Part shown: piece after piece, positions 44,601-57,560 of the stretch
Layout: each line of letters starts with the position of its first letter
Numbering within the stretch: position 1 is the first letter of the stretch
DNA from: Neodiprion pinetum
Lineage: Eukaryota; Arthropoda; Insecta; Hymenoptera; Diprionidae
Assembly (NCBI RefSeq): GCF_021155775.2
Contig: NC_060232.1
Coordinates: 30,263,922-30,327,921 of the forward strand
DNA length: 64,000 nt
Reading direction: 5' to 3'
Notes under the pieces: model-generated
Databases searched by the model: none
Seen by the model: only the letters and a program-made list of their open reading frames with translations
What the model was told of the DNA's origin: nothing
Program-made: the position numbers and the translations under genes

Positions 44601-45963
44601 AATACAAACTGCAACTGGAACGAACCGGACTCTGCCGAACGCCGGCAGCGAATCTTTTGTTGACAACAAAAGCACGTTATAACGGTTCGCCGCCGAAACA
44701 GTTGCGGCAGCCGTTGGCGCCCTCTGGGTTGTGAAGTTGGCGCTGATTGTCAGCTCCGTTGAACGCGGCGAATGAACGCAGCCCTCGAAATTTGAATGAT
44801 GCTAGACGCGGGGAATATTTGAACATTCACAGTTTGCTATCACTGTAATATTATCGTATTGCGAGATACTTACATTTCAGGCTATACATGCAAAGAATAA
44901 AAACATATTATCTGCTTTGTCAATTTATATCTAGCGTTTAATGTTCTACCTAATTGATAAGCTACTCTGGTGAGAATTACGTAACTTGGAGCTGCAAGTT
45001 CTTTTATTTGAAAATTGTTTATTTTCTAACGAATATTTCAGATTTAAAACCGAAGTCTCGCTCTTTGCTTTTCTCGTTTCTAGGCTTGTTAAACATTAAT
45101 ACGCACTGAAATTTTGTTTGATAGTTACAATAGTAACTGAGAGATGATAATTATTATCGAAGATTGGATTTTTATTCGACATGCTTCTATCGCCAGAAAT
45201 TTTACTAAATCCAGAAAAATTTCACTGTTTAGTGTAAATGCATTTCTTTTTTCATTCTTTAACTTGAAAACTTTGAAATAAGAAGTGTTCATAAATTATT
45301 CAACGCGTCGATGACATGCGTGCAGTGAGTATGTTTCATTTCGCAATTATCTGAGTATGAATTAAATCTATAGACTATGATTGCCAACATTGTACATTAG
45401 GAATCACGACGAGCAGAAAGAACCTAACTAATATATTATACCCTAGTAATTAATGACGCAGGTAAAATAACTTGTGAAGTCTATAAGTTCTCTTGTTGTG
45501 TACATTCGAATCAGAGATTGACATGTGGTAAAATAAATTGTATCCCCATCATCACCACCATTTTTTTTAATTTATACTTCATAGATGTTTTCGATAATAT
45601 TGACTCGCACCCTGGAGCTTTGGTAATTTTTCAGGTGTTAAACAAGACGGAACAATCGATAATGGTGACGTGATGAGTTAGCTGCAATGTCTAATTGTAA
45701 GTTTCACAGCTCAGATGTTTCGTCAACAACCACCTATTATGGATTAACGTATTAACGACCAAACGTTCGTTTGCATATTTCCCGAAACTCGGAATCAACG
45801 ATATATATTTCGTTCTTACAAGTCACTACTAAAATGAGATTCGTAACACATTATACCTACAAAAGAATTTTGCAAGTTCTATACGTAACGGATATGACAC
45901 ACTCTAAATCAACCAATATTTTTGTCTAGAAATATGCATGTCATGATGGGCATTGACTTCACT
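41654..45963. other. Intergenic; GC-rich block about 42.3-44.8 kb
   Basis: Between PMF1 and the receptor. The block is markedly CpG-richer than the window average, so many frames on both strands stay open. At 44386-44682 a 98-codon frame (MPDNGCLSYYGQMPSKRQ...) overlaps a second frame from about 44447 (MGSEEKRFPYLTDSAMSR...). A TATATAAG at 43948-43955 lies upstream. I cannot tell whether either frame is real. A promoter region for PMF1 near 41.8 kb is plausible. From 44.8 to 45.9 kb the DNA is AT-rich and nothing is seen. Confidence 0.4.
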
Positions 45964-47837
45964 TCAGCTGGTAGAATTCAGCGCTTGAGATGGAACGGCA
46001 GTCGAGGCAAAGACCGGCACATCATACGTACTGCGAAGCTGGATCATAATCACTAAATAAGTTGTTACCGACGAGATCATCTGAAAGTAAAGCTGGAGAT
46101 GAAGGTTCGACGCCGCATTCAACGATTCAAGTCGACTTGAGTCGGCGCAGCGTTACAGCTTCAATGAGTAGAAGTAAACGTTAGGTATTCGGAGAGTTTG
46201 ATTGTGAGTGCAACTCGCTTATCATTGACCCAAATGCAGACTTACGTACGTCGCGAATCACCCCGTTCTCCAGCACAAAGAATCCGCATGCGGTGAATTC
46301 CAGAGGTTTTCGTACAAGCTGGAGTGAAAAGCTGTGCACCTAGCAAGAGAGGTCTAGTTATGATTCAGGCAATATTCTCACGTTGCAAAACGCCTACCAC
46401 AGAGTAGAACTTAATTAATGCTGCTGTGGTACCTACCTCATCTTTTGCTTGTTTGGAAGTGGTCGGCGTGATAAGTTCGTAGATGACTTCGCCTATATTT
46501 TGTGCCTGCGTGTAACGAATGTTACGTTTTGCGTTACTCCGATACGCGAGAGTATTCGTAAACCATTGTAAGATACTTAAGTACAAATCTGGCATTTACC
46601 TCGGCAGAGGTGATCGAGCAGACATAAGCGACATACGGAATTGACGAGCAAGAGAAGATAAGCCAATTCAAAATTAACACGAATGTCCAAATGCTGAATG
46701 TCGAATATTCGGCTGTCACGACGCTGAAGTAAAGGTAAGCGGTATAGAGCAGGGTGATTATGAGAATAAAAGATGTGCTCATCGACACAAGCAGCTGGAT
46801 GCCAAAGGCCTCGTTCAGAGTCCTGGCTATGGTGCACAGTTCACGATGTATTCTTCTGTGGAAAAAAAATGTAGTCCCTGTAGTGGTTTAACGACGAATT
46901 ATCCTCACCCGCTAAATTTCACCTGGTATTCCACACGACATGCGCCACTGACTCCTTATCCGTTACTCTGGTGGATAGTCCGTTCGCTTGAATTTCGAGC
47001 TTAAATGGAGCGAACAAGTAGTTTGAAATCGGAAGAAACGGCCCAGTTATTATTTCTCTGGAGCTTAACTGCCGCAGATGCGCGTTCAAATGTCGAAAAC
47101 GCCCGCCAATGTGTCTGCAAGAAGGACAACGAGGTTTGGGTGACGGGACAACGACTGCGAATATCCCGATTATATGAGTACCTGATCAGGGCAGCAAAGG
47201 TGCCATTGATAATATGGTTGTACATCATTAGATATTCAGCGCAAATTACACCGGCGAAGGACGCGGTCTTGGACCAAGCTTCGTAACCGAACCACCGAAT
47301 ACAATAGATCAGCGTTATTCCCACGAAGATAAGGACCTCGGTCAGCTGAATCATTTGATATTTTAAGACCAATCCGTATTCGTTCGGGATCCCAATAGCG
47401 ATCAACATCTTGTCAATGGAACTGAGCTTGTCCAAACAAATCGCGACATCCTGAAAGTTTTTCAGGTACATACATCGTATTTTTTAAAAATCGTATGTTA
47501 CGTGGCATTTTCGATTAGTATTCTGTAAACTACATTATACCTTCGCTTTCCTATGCCCAAAGTACAGAAATATCGTCACAGCGATCAAGTTGATGAATCT
47601 GGAAATCTGAAAGCTGTTAAAAGAAACGTTACCAAGCCCATTTTCGGTAGGATCCTCTTTGTTTGCGAGTAAAACGATGTTCAAGTAAAGGGTGAAATGA
47701 ACGATTGACCAGCACAGAGATATGACTGGTCTCGGACGACCGAACGGGCACTCAATAGTCCCCATACCAAGGACCCAGTGGGCCAGAAAGGACGGTATCA
47801 TCGCACTCCTGATTGTCTTTGGCTTCAGGAACTTCAT
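45964..47837 (-). CDS. Gustatory receptor (7tm_7), 429 aa, 7 exons
   Basis: Minus-strand exons 47837-47541, 47450-47182, 47114-46923, 46855-46600, 46505-46437, 46339-46250 and 46080-45964 all have GT-AG borders and join in phase to 430 codons with a TGA stop. Family hallmarks: the N-terminal KPRP-type region (ECPFGRPRPVISL, about residues 31-43), the loop motif RFRHLN (194-199), the loop helix before TM5-6 (RRIHRELCTIARTLNEAFG), PLEFTACGFF (373-382), and TYLVIMIQL (398-406), the TYhhhhhQF signature with its final Phe replaced by Leu. Several long hydrophobic segments fit seven transmembrane helices. Such receptors form ligand-gated cation channels in chemosensory neurons. The start is the first in-frame ATG after an acceptor; an upstream exon (donor gtaagt at 47905) lacks an in-frame ATG and is probably 5' UTR. 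The model looks intact. Confidence 0.92.
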
Positions 47838-49309
47838 ATCTGGAACACGACTGCAAATTGGACTCGATAGTCGACAGGATAAAAAGCCTGATCCGGTAAA
47901 CTTACCCTCTGTGAATCTATTCACCTGTCGAATACGCACAAGAGTGTCTCTCTTACAATCAGAGAGTAAAGAAACAGTCTCCCGTATTAGATGGCTAGGT
48001 TCTTCGGAGAAATAGGGAGCGAAGAGAAAGTGCAACAACACTTTCGTGGCTTAGGTATGGCAGATTTTCACTCGTCTGACGAAATAATACGGTGAAGTCG
48101 CTATGCTTGTAGATGTATCATTAATCCTCGGCAATCGATTCTTCAAACATTTCGCTCCAAAAATCTTAGCAATGTTTTGCAAGTGAATATATTTGCCAGC
48201 TGATACAAACGGCATTAAACATTGAGACATCATACATCAAAATATCAGGCAACATTTGACACGTTCGTATCACAGGTACTTGGCGTATATTTTTTGTAGA
48301 AATTATTCAGTCGTAAGAATGCATGAATAGCTCTCAAATGGAGATTCTGGACTGCAACAGTTAGATCATGGCGATATTTGCGCTGAACACACGCATTCCG
48401 TCATTGATCATGGAATGCATATTCAATTCCGAAAATAGTTAACTTTCTTCCGGCGAAGAATTGCAGCTACCTATTGCAAAAAACATTCTGTACTAGTAAG
48501 TTTGCACCCTGATACAAATTATGCTTCAACGAAATCAGCTCCCGAAAACTGATATACCGATGAATTCCATTTGTCTCGAATGATTCAAACACCATAAAAC
48601 ATTGTAACTATTTTTTTTACATGTTATTGACAAAAATGTCGATATTTATTACAATTAATCAAGGTCTTCCAGAAAATATCAACTTTAAACATCGTTCATC
48701 CGCTTGCCTCAATAGCCCAAGTCCACCCATTGAGAGCAGCGATGATGCGCGTCGGGACAAAGCTGGAATAATGAAAACGGCGATGATACGCAGCGTGACA
48801 AAGCTCGTATACTGAAAACAGTACTTTCTGCATGTCATGACAACGATCAGATGTCTGCTGTCAGTTAGCGATGACGTATCATTCGTTAATAGGGTCACTC
48901 GTAAATTACCGAAGAGACAAGCTCGAAGGGGACAGCAACCACGTTTTACTTTGATCATAACTGAAGTAAAAACTTTTATTATATGCTCTGTATGCGGTTT
49001 GTTAGTGACTGATTTATTATCGCAGGATTATTTGAATTGATTGCAGGCAGAATATTATATTTGAAATTTCACGGGGACGTAATTTTCATGTGACTCACAC
49101 GTAGGTATTAGATTTTATTCTCTTTGCACGCTCCGCATGAAAATTCGATTTAAACAATACTCGAATGAAGATCCAGTTATACGCCAATTTTCTGTGCTTT
49201 TCATAATATCGAACTTATCGGAACGCAAAGACTGTTTGGTAGTAAAAATGTTTACTTTGCTCTGTGACGATACAACAAACCGTGTATTATAAACGTTGCA
49301 TCGTGGAAG
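47838..49309. other. Receptor leader and intergenic spacer
   Basis: Holds the probable 5'-UTR exon of the receptor (ending at 47906 before gtaagttt) and then the spacer to the channel's stop codon. TTTATT at 48975-48980 and 49013-49018 (AATAAA on the minus strand) could serve the channel transcript. No other gene seen. Confidence 0.5.
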
Positions 49310-52300
49310 TTAGTTTGCGATGATCCTGTTGTGTTTCAATCTGGTAGAAGCTCGGAAACTTTTGAACTCGGTTGATAACGAAGCAGCGTCGTCCACTGTA
49401 GAATTGTTTGAGGGTACCCATAAGCTGCTCATTAACATCTCTGGATTATGATTATTCACATCGGGATTTGTCGTCACGTCTATCCATTTGATATTTTTGT
49501 TTTGTAACTTTGAAGTGACAGACTTCTTTACCGAAATAACCGCCTGGTAATTCCTTTTATGGAATATTCTTACTACATAGAAGTAAACGAGTTCGATCAG
49601 GCTAATAACGGATCCACCTAGACATAGCCCAAAAATTCCGCCAAAGGATGCTGAAAAACGATTTCAGTCATTTATAGGTTCCGGATCCTGATTATCTAAA
49701 GGCTGCAAAGTAATTTTTCAATAATAAAAACCAACTTACCGAACAGACCGTCCCAGGTGAGCCAAATATCCTTGCGATACTTAAGACACGAAATGTCTCG
49801 AAAGTAGACGTAAATCAGAGATAAATTTCGAACGTCCAAGCCATGGCTGTAATATTGGCTATTACCATCCCATAAAACAGAATAAAACACAAATTTCACA
49901 CACCCATGCATGCATTAGCGTCATTTTACATGCTTAAGCGGCAAGTTTTACAATTGTTTTCGCCATACAACTGATTGGTAAATGTCATCAATTTAACCAA
50001 ATTCAGCGCAATACTTTTGTACGCAGTATGTTTGCGGTGAACCAACAAGAACCGATGTTCGCCGCATCACGATGTGGCACACAAAAATCGTTCACGATCG
50101 TACACCTTCAGGTGCTCGCTGGTAAATTGGCAAAACAAGTTCATTACACCATTATGTACGAATTATCAAGTAACCCAAGCAAGTTCGATTGTTGCCCATT
50201 GTATTCATTCACACAAGGCAATGTAGCGACAGATGTGAGAATATGCCTACTAGAAATGTCCCCTAGGAGCAACAGAAGAGCCACCCACAATGATTATGCA
50301 GTTTTATATTGCTGAGGTTCGTTTTCACTGTGAGCAAGAAAAATAATCAGTAGATAAGTGATGATAGCGTAATTGACGGCGATATTTGTCTGTTGATACT
50401 ATCACCTTTCGTATCAATACCAAACTATCTATACACCATGCAAGGAGATAATTTGCAAGTTCTCTTTTGGTTCTTAAACTCTGTGATTGCGTATTGGATT
50501 CTAAAGTTGTATAAACACGTATGTTTTAGCAACTTTATCTTCGGCGAAAGTAATCACTGTCATGTTGTCGTCGAAGAAACTTACAACATCGGTGCGTCGT
50601 ATTTAACTTGTTTCATATCGGTCGCCTCGGTTGTGAAAGAATACCATCTATCAGTACACTGAGGAAGGCACTGGCACTCGGCGGTTTCCAGCGTGCTGTT
50701 TTCGATACCCATATCTATCGGCGTTTGTAAGCTTGACAGAACTCCTGCGTATGATAAAATAAAGAGGACGAAATTCAGTGGCGTCAATGGCACCTGAGTG
50801 AAACGGAAGTAAACACGCGAAATCGTCATGGAAAATGATCCTTACGTCTGTAAGTTCGCAGGCAGTGCACATCCGTTAGACCGCACGTGCGAGTTTGCGT
50901 ATCTGTGGAAAAAAAAACATAGAAGCAAGATACGTTACCCGGGAAGCAAAATGTCGCAGCAGCTTGACGAATTTCTCAAGTGATACGTTGAACATTGACC
51001 AGATACGGTAGAATTGAAATGGAAAGCTCTGGATTACGGGTGCATGTGTGCCATCAATCGAGTAAATGTGGGAATTATTTGTGAAATAAGAATCCCAGCG
51101 ACGCTAAGACATCCTACGTCTACTTAACTCACAAGAGTGCGGATAGTAGAATGGTATGCAGTTGCACAAGCTCCTGATGTGTTCGATTCTGCATTCGGTA
51201 ACGCACGTTGGATAACTGTAGAGCGGCGATGATTTCAAACTAACCTGCAGTCAATCATGCGCAACATGAAAATTAGCAGCTAATAAGGTAAGCGTACAGG
51301 TTATAGACCATGTCCAAATTATTGACCTTTTTTGGGTGGATCTGTTTGATCGTTATTTCTAAAATTATCAAAGACTAAATTTGGCATTTCTAACCCTCTA
51401 GCAATCGGTTTTAACCATCGAGAAATTTACGGTTTGTGCCGTCAATCTATTATTTTAGAAAATAAAAGGGTCAATTACTGGGTCTGAACGTTTCAATTTA
51501 AGTATAATATGTAAGGCATAACATTGATAGGGTAACGTCGAGTACCTAATCAGGCGAAGAAAAGAAAAGACCCACCTCATCATCGAACCAACACCGTCGC
51601 CGTTCGACAGAAAGCGTTCGAACGCTCGGCACGCTTTCGACTATAGTCCCTGTTATCGCAATGTCGATCTCTTTCCCCGGTTCTGCCAGAGAGGTAAGTA
51701 CTGAGATTTCTGGATAATCTTCCGCGTCGTAAAGCATAACCGATGCCCCGATATACGGGCGGGTCGCACCTCCGTAAAAATTCTCTTCCAAATCAAATAT
51801 CACGGACAGCCCGACATCTCTGCCAGATCCTGCGACTTTCTAACATGATATAATTATATAATGTTTTTGACAATATTAATGGAAAGTTTCATAAATACGG
51901 TTTCGATCGCAGTGATTTTTTTCATGAAAATAAAACTGTGACGCTCAGCTCCAATCATAGTGACTTTGAACCTACAGGTTGTCCCTCCAACAGTTTACTA
52001 ACCTCGATTCCTTCCACTCCGGGAACCCAATCGGAATTTTGTTCTGATTCGGTGTTTGAGCTAATTACCCCTGGTACGAATTTTTGGTAGGTAGAAGGTA
52101 TTCTGTAACAGGTACTGGAATTTCATCTGCATCCAAATATCTGATAGTGCGAAGCTAATCTATATTCAAAGGATAGGATCTTATGCGTTTTTAACCGGTA
52201 ACCAGTGTAGCCTTGATTCCGTGATGTGGATAGAAATTTCTTTCTTTATCTATAAATCTGAACATTCGTATAGGTATACGTGTATATTCATAAGCCTGCA

Positions 52301-54235
52301 CAGGCTATATTGTCGATCAATGATGAGTGCTTAAATTTTAAATACTGTAATTCACTGAATTTAATACGTATTTCGTTTTCCAGAAATGTCAACAGTGAGA
52401 TTCTGAAATCAAGGAAAAGGTCAACAAGTACATTACTTACGCTACGGAGTCAGACGCGATCATCGCGTGATAATTGAAAGCACAGCAAAAACCTTCGGTT
52501 GATTTGATCGTACGAAACATCTTGGAGCAGTTGTACAGGTTGCCTAACCAAGCGCACTTGATCAACATTTTGTCGCAAGGCTGCATCAGCTAAATTGGAA
52601 AACTAAATGAAACAAAACCCTCGCGGGACTGGAACGGAATATTCAAGACCAGTATTCACCCGAAACTCAAAAAAAAGTTGAGAAAATTTCACCGATAAGA
52701 AAATCATAGTCTTGTTAATGGTCATAAATATTTGCCTATGAACATTGCCCAAGTCTTTATATTATACCGTAATGGGTATTTGAGAAAAGTTGAATTTTCA
52801 CCAACTATAAAGTAGGTATCGACGTATCGTAACGGAGTTACTGCATTTTCAAGCACGATTTTACGGCGGTGTTAATATATTAAACTTCAAAGCGAAGTTA
52901 CTTGTCGAATACGATACCCACCATTCACGGTTTGGTTATTTGCCCACGGCAAACAGAACCTGGGTCTGTACACGAAATTCAGTAGCAAATTTTCCGATCG
53001 TCTTATCCGCGATGTTTTGACAAATATCGATATTTTCCTAGGGCTTGAGTGTGTGCGCTTTGAAGTGGAAACTCAGGCCGCTTTCCGTGGACTAATCATA
53101 TCAAGATCTGAAATCGACCTAGTTTTCTACACACAGCGATCACACCCCGAGTGCATATTTATTTCGGATCTCAACTTACCCGGCGCATCAGTGTCTCCAC
53201 CGTATAGCCGAGAGCAGCCATGGCTCGCATTCCTGGATTGACGTTGACGGTTATGTACTCCGGACGAACCAGCTTTGGTAGCGATTGCAAGAAGTCTTCG
53301 ATCTGCGCGTTGGTGAGGCCCACCCTTTGACTTCACGAGAAGAAATTCCGGTAATCGAAGGAAGCCAATAAGGGCCGTATCTCAATACTCACAAGTCTGC
53401 CTTCAGACGATCGGCTTCCGGCTGATAGATTTTGTTGAAATTGCAAATTGCGACTGCTGGAAAGGGCAGGTCCCATATAGGGTGTGTCGTCGTGTCGATA
53501 GTGATCACTGTTGGGGTCTGTTGGAAGCGACGCCAGACCAGACACATCAGAATTATGCAGAACACAATACCGAGAGTGCAGACCTAAATCATGCAGGAGC
53601 GTTATTACGAAGAAAATTGATTCGAGGTGAATCAGTCCGCGAATCCATTTGTAATAATAGACACCACTGGAAACGGATAAGCGAACAGAAATTTTCACAG
53701 TGTTTTGAAGAAACAAATCTGCTCCGTTCCTACCACAATCCAAATAAATTTCTCGATGATTGTCGATCCTGGCGAAATGATGTACTTGAAACCGTGGAGG
53801 CTGGTCTCACGGAAATATAAATGAGTTTCTCGTCTGAAACTTCGAAGGGCTCGTCGGAGTCGGATTTTCACACCACGTCCGTGACCTCGTGATACTGTAA
53901 ATTTTATGCAGAGAAAATATATGGATCGTGTCGAGTTGCAGGGCGACAAGCGTACTTAGATGACAAATTTCTATCCGTTCATGTCGGTAGACGAATGTTA
54001 CGCTAACTACGCGAGCTTGTAACTGTAACGACTTAACCAGCAATCTTTAGTTCAAATTGTCGAGTGATTGAGGTAGAAAAGATGAATGTTTACGCGGAGC
54101 TGAAGTCACTGAATTTGAGATAATTGCATTCGGACGCATTTCAATACCACAGTTGAACGAATTGGTACAGTGAAAAGTTATTTTACCGTTTCGCTTCGGC
54201 CATCCATGTTGACCTCTCTTCAAAGTCGGCTCCAT
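49310..54235 (-). CDS. Pickpocket-type DEG/ENaC channel, 617 aa, 12 exons
   Basis: Minus-strand exons: 54235-54187, 53894-53734, 53583-53393, 53330-53180, 52589-52441, 52114-52003, 51839-51576, 51244-51133, 50902-50846, 50744-50585, 49846-49740 and 49650-49310. All have GT-AG borders and sum in phase to 618 codons ending in TAA. Hallmarks: gating His-Gly (SLHGFKYI, 48-55); TM1 about 66-87; post-TM1 PFPAVAICN (110-118); GFCCAFN (217-223); a Cys-rich extracellular domain with YSYPTCVTECR, CNCIPFYYP and CQCLPQC; and TM2 beginning ASFGGIFGLCLGGS, whose GGS (516-518) sits at the G-x-S selectivity filter. A long polar tail follows. It should be a sodium-permeable, amiloride-type channel subunit in sensory or epithelial membranes. 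The start is the ATG of the small first exon (MEPTLKRGQHGW). No disabling change seen; which pickpocket subfamily it belongs to cannot be told. Confidence 0.93.
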
Positions 54236-57234
54236 TCTCAGATGATCCCTTCAGAAGTCAAAACAGTCCTCGATTATCACTGATCAGAAGTTTTTTAAAC
54301 TCATTGTAAGGCATATTTGTATTTTTCAAATTCTCGAATTTTACGGACCATGATTCTATGAATTAAGGAATCTGTTGACAAAACTCCGTTGATTCATATT
54401 CATTGTTTTCTCATTGAATAAAAATATCGATTCTCGTTTCTAACAGTAATTTATGCAACACCTCGACTCGGGGATCAGTAGCTGTATCAGGTATCAAGAT
54501 TCTAATTTCACGTAATCAATGAAGTTTGAGGAGCGGGAAACTTGACTGGCCTTATTATTTTTTCCATGTCCACTCATCGTCAGCAATGTTTAACGTATTT
54601 CGATTGTAGTTTCTGATTGAAAAATCCAAACCCCCAAAGACTTGTGTATACTTTGGGCAAGATGTCAGTGAAATCGACGAAATGCAATACAAACGTCAAT
54701 CAAATTGCAACTCTTACGATTATCAAGGCTAAACGGTACAATAATTGAAACCTAGATTGATCGTTCAACTTTTGTCAAGAAGCCTGCAATTAATCGGTCG
54801 CATCCTCTCGACATTACATTCAACTAGCCTGGTCATGCATCTCAGTGCACGGAAATGCACCTGCTATAACACTTTGAGTCAGACATTTGAGTTCTCTCTT
54901 CTCTTTACACTTGTTACTTTCTCTTGTCTAATTTACTCGCTCTTGAAATTCCAAAGGATGAGTCGGACACTGCGATATATAAAATTACAACAATTGTCTT
55001 TCATCACGCAGCTTCCAAGGAAGTTTTAGATCAAAAGCCATGTCTTGGAATTTGACAGGCAACTTTACAGTATCACGATCGTATTACTGGCCACACTGAT
55101 TTTTCTTAAAACTCGATCGAATTGAAACGTGTTTTGTAATTTGATATTCGCTTTGAAAGAACGACGTGAAAGTTCAATATAAACACGACAGCCATCAAAT
55201 AGTATGCGAAGACAATACCTTCTTTGATGTCTTCGCTGAGTTCCGAGCCTCTGAGTTGTCTGGAAAAAAGTGATCCTCAAGCTCTGCTTACGGCAATCCA
55301 AATGGTATAGCAATCGGTTGTCGGACACCAAACCTCATGATAAATTCAGAACTGGTAATACGGTGGGCAGCAATTTCGTTGATTCGAAATGACAATGGTC
55401 AATCTGTGGAAACGTGCTGACGAGGGTATCGCAGCATGATTGATTCAATTTCATTAAACTTTTCAATATCCAGTTGCAAAGTAATCAACAAAGTTGGAAA
55501 ACGAACGAAACTTTAACATTCCCGGCTGTTGTTTCTACAGCATTTATCCGCCAAGGATTCGTGCGGGCGATAATGGGAAAAAAGTATTGCGTTGACTCTA
55601 TAATTAGTAATAAAATCGAATATCTCAGAACAAGAATAATAATAATAAAGTGTTCGTCAATTTTCATTACATTTGGATGCTATTTTTTTCATGCAATCCA
55701 ATTTCGGAATGCACTATAGTATTGGAAGGAAAGTAACTCACGCCTTGTTGCGATACGAATCGCTGTGATACGGGCAATTTAGTATAGAGTACATGAAAAT
55801 GACGCACGTTTCATGACAAACATTGAACGTCTCGGCAAAAAATAAATCCTTACTCTGACGTTCGAAGAATCACGAAGACGTCCAACTCCCGAACACCATA
55901 GACATGTTCGTCGTTATTTTGTCCAAATGAAGACTTCACGACGGGCAATTATCTTGTGCGAAAATATCTGTAAATTTTTACCTCGTGCCCTTTGATATCA
56001 AGATTCTTCATACAAATTGAGGATGCGAATCGCGTTTGATGCGAGAGACACTTTGTATCATATCACCACAAAAAAATCTCGTTCCTTTCTCCAGCTTGAC
56101 TTGTGAGAGCTGTTGCTGAAATCAATAAAACGAGGTAAAAATTTATTTCAAAAATAAAACGATTGCTGAAAAAGGTAGAAAATGTCGAGATAGGTATCCG
56201 AGCGAATGGTGGATAATTTATCGGTTAGAGGTATAATATTATAAGTGCAGGGTACCCTAGCTATTGTGACAAAGTTGAATTTACGCCAGTTTTACATCGT
56301 CTTGAGAAATCGAAATTGTATAAAATATCGAAAATGAAACTAATGGGTACAATTTTGTTATATTTTCAAGTAGATTATCGGACTAAGCACGGCTAAGCAC
56401 GATTCGAAATCCCGGAAATAAAATCTCGATTTTCGAAAACAGAGGTACAACTACTTCGATCACAACTCGGGATTGATTTGAGTTATTTGTTAAAATACTG
56501 ATAGAAATATCGTGCATGTAGCAAACAAAACAAATATCGCAAGAATCATAACTGCGGACGATTCGCGTCGTCGTTGTAATTAAGGACTGGGATCGCCTGA
56601 CGCTCTGATTAATTGTTCGCTTGAACGCCGAATGCCTCGGCTGAACAAAGCTTGAGCCTTTCTACTGTGGCCAACTTGTGAGATCAGTCAATTCAATTTG
56701 GAAAATGAGGATTTTCAACAGGTGTTTTGAAAGGATGGCATAGAAAAGAGACAAAGTCCCGATATTCACCCAAGAAGAAAATTGATTTCGCACGTGTAAA
56801 ATTTAACACTTAACAAAGCCAGATGCTTCAATCAGTAATGTTTAAATTCGTGAGAAGCTAGTCCGGACCAAATGTTTTCGCATGAGTTGTAATCATCTTA
56901 ATTAAACGAATCCAGAGATAATCCTGTTTATGAATTTCAGTATGGTCGGATAAATCAGTCACCGTACACTTCGTTACATTCTTCAAGCATTGCAGCTTGT
57001 AATTGGCGTGAAATAAAATACAAGTTTGATTTGTCATTAAGATAAAATAAGGTACGATTTGCAGTTAGTATTTGAAGCGAAATAAAATTATGAAAATTAA
57101 ATTTGTACCTAGTGAGTAATTAATTTCGATTCAATTACACTTTTTGCAAGTAATTGACAAAATATTTTCATTGATCAAGTACAATTCTCTGATGTAACTG
57201 ATATCTTTATTCAACCATGTAATATGTCACATTG
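54236..57234. other. Upstream of the channel; no gene seen
   Basis: AT-rich DNA between the channel start and the half element. It should include the channel's promoter and any 5' UTR exon, but no clear TATA box or initiator was found. Short frames at 54745-55029 (plus) and 55065-55331 (minus) have no splice support. Confidence 0.5.
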
Positions 57235-57560
57235 GGCTGGTCCTAATTTAGGGTGTTGACGAATTTTATCCGTGCCACTCCCAAAGGACTCCAAGTACTT
57301 AAAAAATAATTTCCTAATTTTTTCCAGATTTCTGTCTCAACTCTAACAACTTCCTGTAAGCGGGTGGATTTCCCCATTTAAAGTACACTTCCTTCGAACT
57401 TATTATCGGTAAATAAATTACCGTAAGAGTAGGATTTTTCAAAAATTTGTAACAGTGAGATTTTAGTGGACATTAGCTGGTATCTAATAAAAAAAAATCG
57501 CATCATCTCGACTATGTGTGTACACGCCACGTATAGATGCAAATGTAATTCGCACCCTGT
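57235..57560 (+). mobile_element. Single-arm copy of the fold-back family
   Basis: The sequence follows the left arm of the element at 6791-7473 block by block: 'tttagggtgttgacgaatttt', then 'tttccagatttctgtctcaa', 'gggtggatttccccattt', 'ccgtaagagtag', 'attttagtggacatta' and 'cgcatcatc', ending in 'gtaattcgcaccctgt'. The opposite arm is absent, so this is a half element, roughly 330 bp and diverged. Confidence 0.65.

Noticed and set aside
46121..46140. tRNA B-box-like word (ggttcgacgcc) near 46.1 kb
   Set aside because: No matching A box or cloverleaf could be found around it, and it lies in the last receptor intron.
47838..48041. N-terminal extension of the receptor
   Set aside because: The upstream exon is open in frame but contains no ATG before a stop, so it is treated as 5' UTR.
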